Origin: Oscillatoria sp. FACHB-1407
GTDB lineage: Bacteria; Cyanobacteriota; Cyanobacteriia; Elainellales; Elainellaceae
Direction: 5' to 3'
DNA: 64,000 nucleotides
NCBI RefSeq assembly: GCF_014697545.1
Contig: NZ_JACJSA010000008.1
Coordinates: 1-64,000 of the forward strand
Notes under the pieces: model-generated
The model's database searches: none
What the model was told of the DNA's origin: nothing
What the model saw: the letters and a program-made list of their open reading frames with translations, nothing else
Shown here: positions 8,696-17,051 of the stretch, one piece after another
How positions within the stretch are numbered: the first letter of the stretch is position 1
How the letters are laid out: each line of letters opens with the position of its first letter
Made by a program: the position numbers and the translations under genes

Positions 8696-11107
8696 ATGAA
8701 ACCTCCTTTTGCTGCTCACACCCCTTCAAAAGATTCAGATACATGGCATGAGTTAAAATTCCACCTCAATAAGGTTGCAGCTTTAACCAAGCGATTTGCA
8801 GAGAAGTTTGGAGCAGGTGAGCTAGGACACTATGCTGGACTATGGCATGACTTAGGCAAATACAACCCCGCTTTTCAGAGATATTTAGAGCAGTGCAACG
8901 CAGCATCTCAAACAGGAGATGCAGAACCGCGCGATCGCGTCCCTCATGCAATCTATGGGGCAATTTTGGCAGATGAGATTTGTCCTACGGTTGCACCCTT
9001 AATCTACGGACATCATGCTGGACTACCTAATTACTCAGACCTCGACAGCATTCTGGGTAACTTTTTAGAAGAATCTAGAAACGAGGCAAACTATCAAAGA
9101 GTTTTAAATCTGGCAAGCCACGAGATAGAGACTGACCCAAAACAAAATTTTGAAACTCATCTTGAATCCCTAGGTGATGATAGTTTTGCCCGGGAGGTTT
9201 TTGACCGCCTACTATTTTCCTGTCTCATTGATGCCGATCGCTTAGACACTGAAGCATTTGACAATCCTGAACAAGCTGATATACGAAAAATTGAACGCCC
9301 TCAACTTCAGCAACTTTGGCAAACTTTTGACCGCAAACAGCAGGAGTTCATTAAGGAGAAGGAAACTCAAAACATCAATTCATCAGTATTTCAAGTTCGG
9401 CAGGAAGTTTATACTCACTGCTTGCGATCGGCTCTACAGGAACCGGGAATTTTTCGATTAACAGTACCGACAGGCGGTGGCAAAACGCTGAGTGGATTAG
9501 GATTTGCCCTTAAACATGCAACTCATCACAACGAGACAAAATCTGAATTGGAGATCAACTTTGAGCGAATCATTGTAGCAGTGCCTTACACCAGCATTAT
9601 TGAGCAAACTATCAAGGTGTATCGGAGTGTGTTTAAAGAACAATTTGGTGAGAACTCTGTACTAGAACATCACAGTGCAGTGAGGTCAGATTTACAAGCG
9701 GAGCAACAACCAAATGAGGAGAAGCAAGAAGAACTTGATGAAAGTGCAAAACGTGCCCAAAGGCAAGCTCGATTAGCCACTCAAAATTGGGATGCCCCTC
9801 TAATCGTGACAACAACGGTGCAATTATTTGAGAGTTTGTTCTCTCATCGCACCAGTAAATGCCGCAAATTACACAACATTGTTGGTAGCGTCATCATTTT
9901 GGATGAGGTGCAAACACTACCGATCGCCCTGCGAATTCCAATTTGCAGCATGTTGCAGGAACTGGTCAAACGTTACCATGTGTCTGTTGTTCTTTGTACC
10001 GCAACTCAACCTGTGTTGGAGGGTAACAATGGCTATTTCCAGGGATTTGACTCCAGTTTGATATACGATGTTATCCCACGAGAAGATGTTACAGAACATT
10101 TCAAACAGTTGAGGCGAGTAACCTACAACCTGTCATCAATTCAAACTAAAACACGGTGGTCGTGGACAGATCTAGCCAGTAAGTTAAGTACTCATGAGCA
10201 AGCCCTAGTTGTGTTAAACACTCGTAAAGATGCGCTGAGGGTTCTAGATGCACTCCACGTTCAAACTCCAGACACCCTTGATTCCTCCTGGATTGAAGAT
10301 AAAGTCAATCTCACACTTCAACACTGCCCCATATTGCATCTTTCAACTTTGTTATGTGGTGCTCATCGGCAAACTGTGTTAGACGAGATTCGCGATCGCC
10401 TTAGGCAAAATAAGCACTGCCTTCTGGTTTCAACTCAGGTAGTTGAAGCTGGGGTAGACCTCGATTTTCCAGCCGTTTACCGTGCATTAGGTCCTTTAGA
10501 TCGAATTGTTCAAGCAGCTGGACGTTGTAATCGTGAAGGCAGGTTAGAAGTCGATGGTGTAAAATTTGCTGGGCAGGTGACTGTTTTTGAATTAGAGGAA
10601 GGTAGTATTCCCAAAAAAGGTAGCGAATATGCTAAGGCAACTGAGATAACTAATAGCCTACTGCAACAAGCCACAGCTGAAGATCTCCATGACCCAACAA
10701 TCTTTCAGGCTTATGGACGCAGCCTTTACCAAATTGAGCATCCTGATAAACACAAAATTCAGGACGATCGCGCTGAACAAAACTATCGAAAAGTTTCTGA
10801 GAAGTTCAAGCTGATTGAAGACGAAACAATCCCAGTAGTCATACGTTACAACCAAGCTGTGCAAGAATTGCTCGATGAAATTCGCGATCGCGGATTGCTG
10901 TCCAGCGATCACCGTGCTCTCCAACCCTATGTTGTCAGTCTCCGCCAGTGGGAATTTCAGAAGCATCGCAACAGTATCCTAGAATGGCAACCTAACTTCT
11001 ATGTTTGGGACCACGATAAAAGCTACGACCCCATTCGAGGATTACCGTTAATGGGCGATCCAAGTGATGCTATTTTGCTACCTGTCGAGCTACTCACAAG
11101 TTTTTAA
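8696..11107 (+). CDS. cas3: Cas3 helicase-nuclease, type I-C
   Basis: 803 aa from ATG 8696 (in-frame ATG 8678 would add MYFLLL). The N-terminal HD nuclease domain shows HYAGLWHDLGKY and later GHHAGL. The SF2 helicase domain has Walker A PTGGGKT (about residue 260), DEVQTLP in place of DEAD (about 400), TATQPVL, and the late motif AAGRCNREGR. Cascade recruits Cas3 after target binding; it unwinds and degrades invading DNA. The gene is separated from the rest of the cas genes by a 355-base region holding a CRISPR-like guide and a promoter, so cas3 and the effector genes are likely controlled separately. Confidence 0.95.
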   Translation: MKPPFAAHTPSKDSDTWHELKFHLNKVAALTKRFAEKFGAGELGHYAGLWHDLGKYNPAFQRYLEQCNAASQTGDAEPRDRVPHAIYGAILADEICPTVAPLIYGHHAGLPNYSDLDSILGNFLEESRNEANYQRVLNLASHEIETDPKQNFETHLESLGDDSFAREVFDRLLFSCLIDADRLDTEAFDNPEQADIRKIERPQLQQLWQTFDRKQQEFIKEKETQNINSSVFQVRQEVYTHCLRSALQEPGIFRLTVPTGGGKTLSGLGFALKHATHHNETKSELEINFERIIVAVPYTSIIEQTIKVYRSVFKEQFGENSVLEHHSAVRSDLQAEQQPNEEKQEELDESAKRAQRQARLATQNWDAPLIVTTTVQLFESLFSHRTSKCRKLHNIVGSVIILDEVQTLPIALRIPICSMLQELVKRYHVSVVLCTATQPVLEGNNGYFQGFDSSLIYDVIPREDVTEHFKQLRRVTYNLSSIQTKTRWSWTDLASKLSTHEQALVVLNTRKDALRVLDALHVQTPDTLDSSWIEDKVNLTLQHCPILHLSTLLCGAHRQTVLDEIRDRLRQNKHCLLVSTQVVEAGVDLDFPAVYRALGPLDRIVQAAGRCNREGRLEVDGVKFAGQVTVFELEEGSIPKKGSEYAKATEITNSLLQQATAEDLHDPTIFQAYGRSLYQIEHPDKHKIQDDRAEQNYRKVSEKFKLIEDETIPVVIRYNQAVQELLDEIRDRGLLSSDHRALQPYVVSLRQWEFQKHRNSILEWQPNFYVWDHDKSYDPIRGLPLMGDPSDAILLPVELLTSF

Positions 11108-11133
11108 TGGGTTTGAGGCAGTGATACAGTTAA

Positions 11134-11203
11134 ATAGCATTGCCTCTTAAGGCAGTGAGGATTGGAACATCTCAACGTTAGCTGACAGTGTACTTTGTCA
11201 AGT
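11134..11203 (+). ncRNA. degenerate CRISPR repeat plus spacer: CreR/CreA-like guide RNA
   Basis: Bases 11134-11168 align with the array repeat. TAGC near the 5' end is kept, the stem is replaced by a different but still paired hairpin (ATTGCC, loop TCTTAA, GGCAGT), and the 12-base 3' handle GAGGATTGGAAC is identical. A spacer-like sequence starts at 11169 (ATCTCAACGTTAGCTGACAG...). Its first 11 bases match the site at 11323-11333 at 10 of 11 positions, and that site has the PAM TTC directly 5' (11320-11322). Type I-C Cas5 could process the RNA at the handle. A hairpin near 11211-11245 followed by TTTT may end the transcript. Known precedents are CRISPR-resembling RNAs that guide Cascade for repression. 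Presence of the RNA itself is inferred. Confidence 0.75.
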
Positions 11204-11310
11204 TAAAGAGGACGGGGGATACGACCGATTGCGGTACGGTCTCCCATGTTTTATCTACCACTGACACAGAGTACAAGACTGATACCATGTACTATTCTTG
11301 CGGCTCCAGT

Positions 11311-11357
11311 GTTCCAATCTTCATCTCAATGTTGCTGAATTGTCTTATCAAGTAAAA
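11311..11357 (+). promoter_or_regulatory. Cascade target site (PAM TTC + seed match) upstream of a cas-operon promoter
   Basis: TTC at 11320-11322 is followed by ATCTCAATGTT, matching the guide seed (mismatch only at position 8). After one inserted base in the guide, GCTGA also aligns. The site ends a few bases before the -35 box at 11364, so bound Cascade would block RNA polymerase. The PAM-side bases 11311-11322 (GTTCCAATCTTC) are also the reverse complement of a repeat handle with one change (GAAGATTGGAAC). Confidence 0.7.
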
Positions 11358-11363
11358 ATGAAA

Positions 11364-11393
11364 TTGACATCTTTCTCTGAAGAAAGCTATAAA
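11364..11393 (+). promoter_or_regulatory. sigma-70-type promoter of the unknown gene and cas5-cas2 operon
   Basis: TTGACA at 11364-11369, 18-base spacer, TATAAA at 11388-11393; the strongest promoter-like match near the cas genes. Transcription would start near 11400, giving a ~60-base leader with a small hairpin (TCTC-TTAC-GAGA, about 11411-11422) before ATG 11463. Confidence 0.7.
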
Positions 11394-11462
11394 AAAAGAG
11401 GGAGCAACGATCTCTTACGAGACGACCCCCTTTCGTAAATATTATTCTTCCTCAATTGAACC

Positions 11463-11777
11463 ATGAAAACCGCGCTACTGCCAACTCTGGACAACTCCAA
11501 CGGGAATACTCAATCGCTGCTTGTTTATCGTCAAGGAAGTTGGTGTCCTAATCCTGAGCTCTTACCTCAAATTGGTCAAGTTACCAAAACCTACACAACC
11601 AAACAGGTGCAGGACTTATTAAACCTGCCCAATCCAGCACCCTTATACGCTGCCAAAAAGACGGGGTTGCCCTACCTACACCCAGTAGCAGATATAGAGT
11701 CAAATTGTGTTGCTGTTGCAGCAATCAAGCGGAATACCTGGATCGTTTCCAATCCTTTTAACCTCAATTTCTGCTAG
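11463..11777 (+). CDS. unknown 104-aa protein between cas3 and cas5
   Basis: 104 aa, no family recognised. Residues ~43-75 (YTTKQVQDLLNLPNPAPLYAA, then KKTGLPYLHP) resemble the helix-turn-helix of MerR/excisionase-like proteins, which would make it a DNA-binding regulator. There is no good Shine-Dalgarno before ATG 11463. It is the first gene after the promoter that the CRISPR-like guide appears to target and is followed by a strong hairpin (11804-11833) before cas5. It may be a cas regulator, an accessory protein, or the toxin-like gene held off by the guide. These are inferences. Confidence 0.5.
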   Translation: MKTALLPTLDNSNGNTQSLLVYRQGSWCPNPELLPQIGQVTKTYTTKQVQDLLNLPNPAPLYAAKKTGLPYLHPVADIESNCVAVAAIKRNTWIVSNPFNLNFC

Positions 11778-11803
11778 CGCAAATTACTTTGTAGGGAAGT
11801 TGA

Positions 11804-11833
11804 AGGAGGTTAGGGCATAGGCACTGACCTCCT
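11804..11833 (+). other. hairpin between the unknown gene and cas5
   Basis: AGGAGGTTAG (11804-11813) pairs with CTGACCTCCT (11824-11833), a 10-bp stem with one wobble and a 10-base loop. It hides a GGAGG. No T-run follows, so it is more likely an attenuator, RNA-processing or stability site than a full terminator. Confidence 0.5.
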
Positions 11834-11873
11834 ATCAAACCCTTCTTTGTCGATCTTTACCTATTCATCAATT

Positions 11874-12593
11874 ATGTCTAATGATTCCTTACTCAGTTTG
11901 AGGGTGAGGGGCGATTTTGCCTTATTTACCCGCCCAGAGTTTTCGGCTGAAAGGGTTACCTATGATGTCCCCACACCCAGCGCAATGCGAGGCGTGTTGG
12001 AGGCAGTGTTCTTTAAACCTGAGATATGTTGGGTTGTTCATGAGATCCATGTCCTAAACTCAATCCGCTACTTCTCGTTGTTGCGAAATGAAGTGAATTC
12101 TCACCAGAATGAACGCACCGCTCGCACTTGGGAGAACAGTGGGACAGGTGGTTATTACGCTGATGAAGATCGTTCGCAACGTCATGCCCTATGCCTGCGT
12201 AATGTGGATTACTTAATCAAAGCCGAGATTCGGCTCAAGCCTCATGCGGACGCTCACCCCGCTAAATATCGCGATCAGTTCCGACGACGGGTTGCTAGAG
12301 GGCAGTGTTATTACCAGCCCTACTTAGGGACGCGTGAGTTCAGTGCCTTCTTCAGCGAACCCGACGGCACTGAAACCCCCATTGACGATTCCCGTGATCT
12401 GGGATTGATGTTGTTCGACATGGAAATCACCGAGGCAACAGATGGTTCAATGCTGTATCTCAGTCACAGTGTTAACGGTGCCAGAGTTACAAAAGGCAAT
12501 GCTCAACCGAAATTTTTCCCAGCTCAACTACAGCAAGGCATTCTCAAAGTACCAACGCAGTTGTATCAGCGAGGAGAAGTCTTATGCTCCTAA
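11874..12593 (+). CDS. cas5c: Cas5 (type I-C, crRNA-processing)
   Basis: 239 aa from ATG 11874; a TTG-initiated extension from 11847 is less likely. The N-terminus (SLRVRGDFALFTRPEFSAER) and the YDVPTPSAMRGVLEAVF segment are typical of Cas5c/Cas5d. Type I-C has no Cas6, and none is seen here, so Cas5 should cut the pre-crRNA at the repeat hairpin and stay on the 5' handle. Overlaps cas8c by 10 bases. Confidence 0.93.
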   Translation: MSNDSLLSLRVRGDFALFTRPEFSAERVTYDVPTPSAMRGVLEAVFFKPEICWVVHEIHVLNSIRYFSLLRNEVNSHQNERTARTWENSGTGGYYADEDRSQRHALCLRNVDYLIKAEIRLKPHADAHPAKYRDQFRRRVARGQCYYQPYLGTREFSAFFSEPDGTETPIDDSRDLGLMLFDMEITEATDGSMLYLSHSVNGARVTKGNAQPKFFPAQLQQGILKVPTQLYQRGEVLCS

Positions 12594-14413
12594 AGCAGCT
12601 GTATGACCTGTCTCAACGCCCAGACATTAAAGCAAAATTGCCAATTGAAGGATATAACCTGGTTCCAGTAAAGTGGTTGGTTCATATTGACCTCGAAGGT
12701 AACTTCATCCGGTTTCAGGAGTTGGGCGATCGCGAAAAACGCATGGTTCCCGATTGTAAACGTTCATCGGGCATTAAACCCAAACTCTTAGCAGATAAAG
12801 GGGACTATGTGTTTGGCTATGCCGAAGCTGATGCACCTGCTGACAAAGTGGCAGAACGACATCGGCAGTTTAAAGCTTTAGTGCAGCAATGTGCTGAAGT
12901 GACACAAAATCCCAATGTTCTTGCAGTAGCTCGGTTTTTGGCAAAGTGGAACCCCGCTATAGATAATGCCAAATTAGTGGAGCAGAAGATTGAACCATCA
13001 CAAGTGTTGACCTTTTGTGTGAACCATCTAAACCATCCTGATTTTGATACGGTCATTCCCGCAGATGCTCAAGCTGGAGACGCTCAAGCTGGTTTATCAA
13101 CCGTGCAAAGCTTTTGGTCAAGTCAATTAACTGGCGAGGATTCTGATTCAGACCAGCGTGCAGTCATGACTTGTCTAGTGCTCGGTAATGACCCGCGCCC
13201 AGTTGAGGAACGGCTACCTATCTCAATCAAAGGCATTCCTAATGGACAAACTTCAGGAACGGCACTAGTTTCTGCAAACGCGGCACCCTTCACATCCTAC
13301 GGTCTGAAGAACTCTCTTACATCGCCTATTTGTCGAGAAGCGGGTGAAGGTTTTGGGAAAGCGTTGAATTATTTACTAGCAACAGAAGACTCTAGATTTA
13401 TCTTGAATAATGACGTTGCATATGTTTTTTGGACGCAGCATACCACACGCTTTCGAGCAGCAACATACAAAAATGACCAACCAAGTAAAATTCGCAATGT
13501 TTTAGTTAAAGCAATCAAAGGCGAAAAACGATTAGCACGGCTACAGGCAAATCGTTTTTATGCAGCCGCGTTAACTGCTAGTGGCGCACGAGTAGTCGTG
13601 CGGGATTGGATTGATACGACTTTGCACAATGCAATTGTCAACTTAGTTAATTGGTTTGACGCTCAAGATTTGGTTGATTCTTTTGGTGAGATTGATGACC
13701 AGCGGCGCTACTTGAGCATTTATCGGTTATCCCGTTGTCTATACCGCGACCCTAGTAAAGAAGACATTGCCCGCATCACTACTCGCTTAATGCACGTTGC
13801 GATTGCAGGTGGCACACTCACCCATGAAATGTTAGTACAACTCGTCAAACGCAATCGTGCTGAGAGAGAAGTGACGCGCGATCGTGCGGCTCTAATCAAG
13901 CTGATTCTTACTACTCAACTGAAAACTCCAGAGGAGAACCCAATGGCTGACATGCATTGTCTTAACCCAGACCCTCAATTCAAAAATCCACTCGACCGAG
14001 CAGCTTACCATTGTGGGCGATTACTAGCTCAATTGGAGCAAGTTCAATCTCAGGCATTGGGACGGGACGTGAACGCCACTTTAATTGATCGTTTTTATGG
14101 AGCAGCTTCTGCTACGCCAGGAAAAGTTTTAGGAAAACTGGTCGAAGATGCTCAACCTCATCTGGCACGTATTCGCAAGGATAGACGGGGAACCTACGAA
14201 GCTCTCCAGCAAAAGTTAGAAGACATATTGTGCAACATTTCTCCTGAATCTGGATTATTTCCCAATTCATTGAATAGTCAACAACAAAGCATTTTTGCCC
14301 TCGGTTACTATCATCAGCGTGCTCAAAATCGCAAAGATGCTAAGGATGGAGCAACAACTAGGAAGCAAGCTCAAACCGAATCTGATGACACTTTCGAGAC
14401 CAATCCAGAATAA
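12584..14413 (+). CDS. cas8c: Cas8c (Csd1), large Cascade subunit
   Basis: 609 aa, typical length. The start MLLKQLYDLSQRPDI resembles other Csd1 proteins. GAGGAG at 12571-12576 precedes ATG 12584. Cas8c recognises the PAM and recruits Cas3. The final ~156 residues are also translated separately as Cas11 from an internal start (13943). The sequence ends in a short low-complexity basic/acidic tail. Confidence 0.93.
   Translation: MLLKQLYDLSQRPDIKAKLPIEGYNLVPVKWLVHIDLEGNFIRFQELGDREKRMVPDCKRSSGIKPKLLADKGDYVFGYAEADAPADKVAERHRQFKALVQQCAEVTQNPNVLAVARFLAKWNPAIDNAKLVEQKIEPSQVLTFCVNHLNHPDFDTVIPADAQAGDAQAGLSTVQSFWSSQLTGEDSDSDQRAVMTCLVLGNDPRPVEERLPISIKGIPNGQTSGTALVSANAAPFTSYGLKNSLTSPICREAGEGFGKALNYLLATEDSRFILNNDVAYVFWTQHTTRFRAATYKNDQPSKIRNVLVKAIKGEKRLARLQANRFYAAALTASGARVVVRDWIDTTLHNAIVNLVNWFDAQDLVDSFGEIDDQRRYLSIYRLSRCLYRDPSKEDIARITTRLMHVAIAGGTLTHEMLVQLVKRNRAEREVTRDRAALIKLILTTQLKTPEENPMADMHCLNPDPQFKNPLDRAAYHCGRLLAQLEQVQSQALGRDVNATLIDRFYGAASATPGKVLGKLVEDAQPHLARIRKDRRGTYEALQQKLEDILCNISPESGLFPNSLNSQQQSIFALGYYHQRAQNRKDAKDGATTRKQAQTESDDTFETNPE
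13943..14413 (+). CDS. cas11c: Cas11c small subunit from an internal start in cas8c
   Basis: An in-frame ATG at 13943 (Met454 of Cas8c, MADMHCLNPDPQF) is preceded by GAGGAG at 13931-13936 with a 6-base spacer, the same hexamer used for cas8c. It would give a helical protein of 156 aa. Type I-C, I-B and I-D systems are known to make Cas11 in this way, so the internal site is expected; here it is plainly visible. Confidence 0.8.
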   Translation: MADMHCLNPDPQFKNPLDRAAYHCGRLLAQLEQVQSQALGRDVNATLIDRFYGAASATPGKVLGKLVEDAQPHLARIRKDRRGTYEALQQKLEDILCNISPESGLFPNSLNSQQQSIFALGYYHQRAQNRKDAKDGATTRKQAQTESDDTFETNPE

Positions 14414-14465
14414 TTTCTGATGCGTTTTTTCATCACTACAACTCTCATCGAATTTGGAGAATTTC

Positions 14466-15383
14466 ATGACTTTGCATACCAATCCTGAGCTACGGCATGA
14501 CTTCGTGTTGATCTTTGATGTAACAAATGGCAACCCAAATGGTGATCCGGATGGAGGCAACTTACCTCGCACCGATCCAGAAACGATGCGGGGTTTAGTT
14601 ACGGATGTGTGTCTGAAACGGAAGGTCCGTAATTATGTGGATATCTTATATGGTGAACATGAGACTACCAAGATCTACGTACAAGATCATGGGATTGCAT
14701 TAAATGAGATGAATGCTCGTGCATACAAAGCTTTGGGCATTAAATCGACTGGCACTAAGCAAAAACGTGAGGATGTCAACAGTGCTCGTGACTGGATGTG
14801 CCAAAACTTCTTTGACGTGCGAATGTTTGGTGCAGTGATGAGTACAGGAGTGAATTGTGGACAGGTACGCGGTCCTGTACAACTCACGTTCTCTCGCTCT
14901 ATTGATGCGATTATGCCCTTAGATGTCACTATCACTCGTCTGGCAATTACTGACCCCAAAGATGCAGAAGTAGTAATTGGCGAGGATGAGAAGGCAAAAT
15001 CAGGTGGAAAAACCTCTACGATGGGGCGTAAAGCGATTGTGCCTTACGCACTGTATGTAGGCTATGGTTTCTACTCCCCTCACCTGGCAGCCCAAACAGG
15101 AGTCACCGAAAAAGACTTAGAACTGTTTTGGGAAGCACTCGTCAAAATGTGGGAGTTCGATCGCTCTGCCAGTCGTGGCATGATGGCTCCCCGTGGATTG
15201 TATGTCTTCTCCCATGACAACAAACTCGGTCGCGCCCCAGCCCATAAACTCTTTGAACGCATCCAAATCCCACCCCTTCAAGAGCAGGGCATTGTTCCCC
15301 GGCAGTTCACAGATTACAGCGTTCAAGTAAACGAACAAGACCTACCCGATGGTGTCACCCTCACTCGCTTAATTGAGGGTTAA
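14466..15383 (+). CDS. cas7c: Cas7 (Csd2), Cascade backbone
   Basis: 305 aa from ATG 14466, with GGAGA at 14456-14460; an upstream TTG at 14454 is in frame but less likely. The N-terminal RRM-like start HDFVLIFDVTNGNPNGDPDG (about residues 11-30) and the later MSTGVNCGQVRGPVQL are typical of Csd2. Several copies coat the crRNA. Confidence 0.94.
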   Translation: MTLHTNPELRHDFVLIFDVTNGNPNGDPDGGNLPRTDPETMRGLVTDVCLKRKVRNYVDILYGEHETTKIYVQDHGIALNEMNARAYKALGIKSTGTKQKREDVNSARDWMCQNFFDVRMFGAVMSTGVNCGQVRGPVQLTFSRSIDAIMPLDVTITRLAITDPKDAEVVIGEDEKAKSGGKTSTMGRKAIVPYALYVGYGFYSPHLAAQTGVTEKDLELFWEALVKMWEFDRSASRGMMAPRGLYVFSHDNKLGRAPAHKLFERIQIPPLQEQGIVPRQFTDYSVQVNEQDLPDGVTLTRLIEG

Positions 15384-15387
15384 CCGT

Positions 15388-16011
15388 GTGGAACTTGATG
15401 ACTACGTTCTCATCAGTGCCCTCCAGCATCATGCCTATTGCCCTCGTCAGTGTGCGTTGATCCACGTCGAGCAAACCTTTGACGAAAATCTCTACACCTT
15501 GCGGGGGCATCGAGTTCACGAAACTGTCAATATTCCTGAATACGAGTTGATTGAAGGGGTCAGGGTTGAACGTGCCCTCCCCCTTTGGTCCCATCGATTG
15601 GGGTTAACAGGCATTGCGGATGTGGTGGAGTTTTATGTGGATGGCACTCCTTATCCCGTGGAATACAAATCCGGTCCACGCAAACCCCGTGAAGCAGACG
15701 AACTTCAACTATGTGCTCAGGCAATCTGTCTAGAAGAAATGACAGGTCACTCAGTGCCAACTGGAGCTATCTTTCACCACGCCTCCAGGCGACGGCGTGA
15801 GGTGCAGTTTGGTGATAAGTTGCGATCGCTTGTTGTCAAAACGACACAGCAAGTTCGAAGCTTACTCGCAACTGCCCAGCTCCCCCCACCTGTTGCAGAT
15901 GAACGCTGTCCAGATTGCTCTCTCATCGAAACCTGTATGCCCTACGCCATCACAGCGTTTACCCGTGTAAGCCAAGCTAATGACCTATTTCGCATAGAGG
16001 GTGATGCATGA
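15388..16011 (+). CDS. cas4: Cas4 Fe-S exonuclease for spacer acquisition
   Basis: 207 aa from GTG 15388, chosen because GAGGG (15375-15379) sits 8 bases before it. Cys residues in AYCPRQC near the N-terminus and CPDCSLIETC near the C-terminus would hold a 4Fe-4S cluster. GIADVVEF and PVEYKSG form the PD-(D/E)XK nuclease core. Cas4 trims prespacers and selects PAM-proximal ends with Cas1-Cas2. Overlaps cas1 by 4 bases (ATGA). Confidence 0.93.
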   Translation: MELDDYVLISALQHHAYCPRQCALIHVEQTFDENLYTLRGHRVHETVNIPEYELIEGVRVERALPLWSHRLGLTGIADVVEFYVDGTPYPVEYKSGPRKPREADELQLCAQAICLEEMTGHSVPTGAIFHHASRRRREVQFGDKLRSLVVKTTQQVRSLLATAQLPPPVADERCPDCSLIETCMPYAITAFTRVSQANDLFRIEGDA

Positions 16012-17039
16012 AACAACTCCTGAATACCCTCTACGTCCAAACTCAGGGCACCTATGTTCATCTTGACCACGATACGCTCAGGCTCGAAGTTGAACGCAGC
16101 ACTAAATTTCAGATGCCTCTACACCACCTGGGAAGCATTGTCGTTTTTGGCAATGTTCTAGTCAGTCCATTTCTGATTCATCGCTGTGCCGATGATGGAC
16201 GCGATCTCGTTTGGCTTTCTGAATACGGACGGTTTAGAGCAAGGTTATCCGGTTCAACCACTGGCAATGTGCTACTACGGCGATCGCAACACGCAGCACT
16301 CGATAATGCTGATTCCACTCTGCTCATTGCCCGTCATGTTGTGGCAGGCAAGCTGCAAAATGCTCGCAGTGTCCTAATGCGAGCGGCACGAGAAGCCAAC
16401 GATGAGGGTGATCGCGCCGCTTTGTCCAAAGCAGCTAAAGTTCATGCCGATGCAATTCGAGGCACAGAGCAAGCAGAAGACCTTGAAAAATTACGAGGTA
16501 TCGAAGGGTACGCTGCTAAAGCTTACTTTGCCGCCTTTACCCCCATGATCCGCACGAATCGTACCGCATTTGCACTAACTGAGCGATCGCGCCGACCACC
16601 CCGCGATCCAATTAATGCACTGCTTTCGTTTGTTTACACGTTGCTCGTAGGGGAATGTATTGCAGCTTGTGAAGGGGTTGGATTAGACCCCCAAATGGGA
16701 TTCCTTCATGCACTTCGCCCTGGTAGACCTGCACTGGCACTTGACCTGATGGAAGAACTGCGAAGTCCACTAGCCGACCGTTTAATCCTGACTCTAATTA
16801 ATCGAGGGCAGATTAAGCCGGATGATTTTATCGAACGACCAGGCGGAGCAATTCATCTCACTGAAGACGCTCGAAAAGCCTTACTTAATGCTTACCAGAA
16901 ACGAAAGCAGGAAGAAGTCTTACACCCTGTTGTTGGTTCTAAAACTCCATTAGGATTAATCGCTCATGTCCAAGCCCGTTTGCTAGCACGACACCTGCGA
17001 GGCGATCTACCGACTTATCAACCATTCGTTCAACGTTAG
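16008..17039 (+). CDS. cas1: Cas1 integrase of CRISPR adaptation
   Basis: 343 aa, usual length for type I-C. The metal-binding residues are visible as E in LRGIEGYAAKAYF (about 165), H in GFLHALRPGRP (about 233) and the acidic DLMEE (about 246). With Cas2 it inserts spacers at the leader end of the array. Translationally coupled to cas4. Confidence 0.95.
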   Translation: MKQLLNTLYVQTQGTYVHLDHDTLRLEVERSTKFQMPLHHLGSIVVFGNVLVSPFLIHRCADDGRDLVWLSEYGRFRARLSGSTTGNVLLRRSQHAALDNADSTLLIARHVVAGKLQNARSVLMRAAREANDEGDRAALSKAAKVHADAIRGTEQAEDLEKLRGIEGYAAKAYFAAFTPMIRTNRTAFALTERSRRPPRDPINALLSFVYTLLVGECIAACEGVGLDPQMGFLHALRPGRPALALDLMEELRSPLADRLILTLINRGQIKPDDFIERPGGAIHLTEDARKALLNAYQKRKQEEVLHPVVGSKTPLGLIAHVQARLLARHLRGDLPTYQPFVQR

Positions 17040-17051
17040 ACTCTAATCCTT

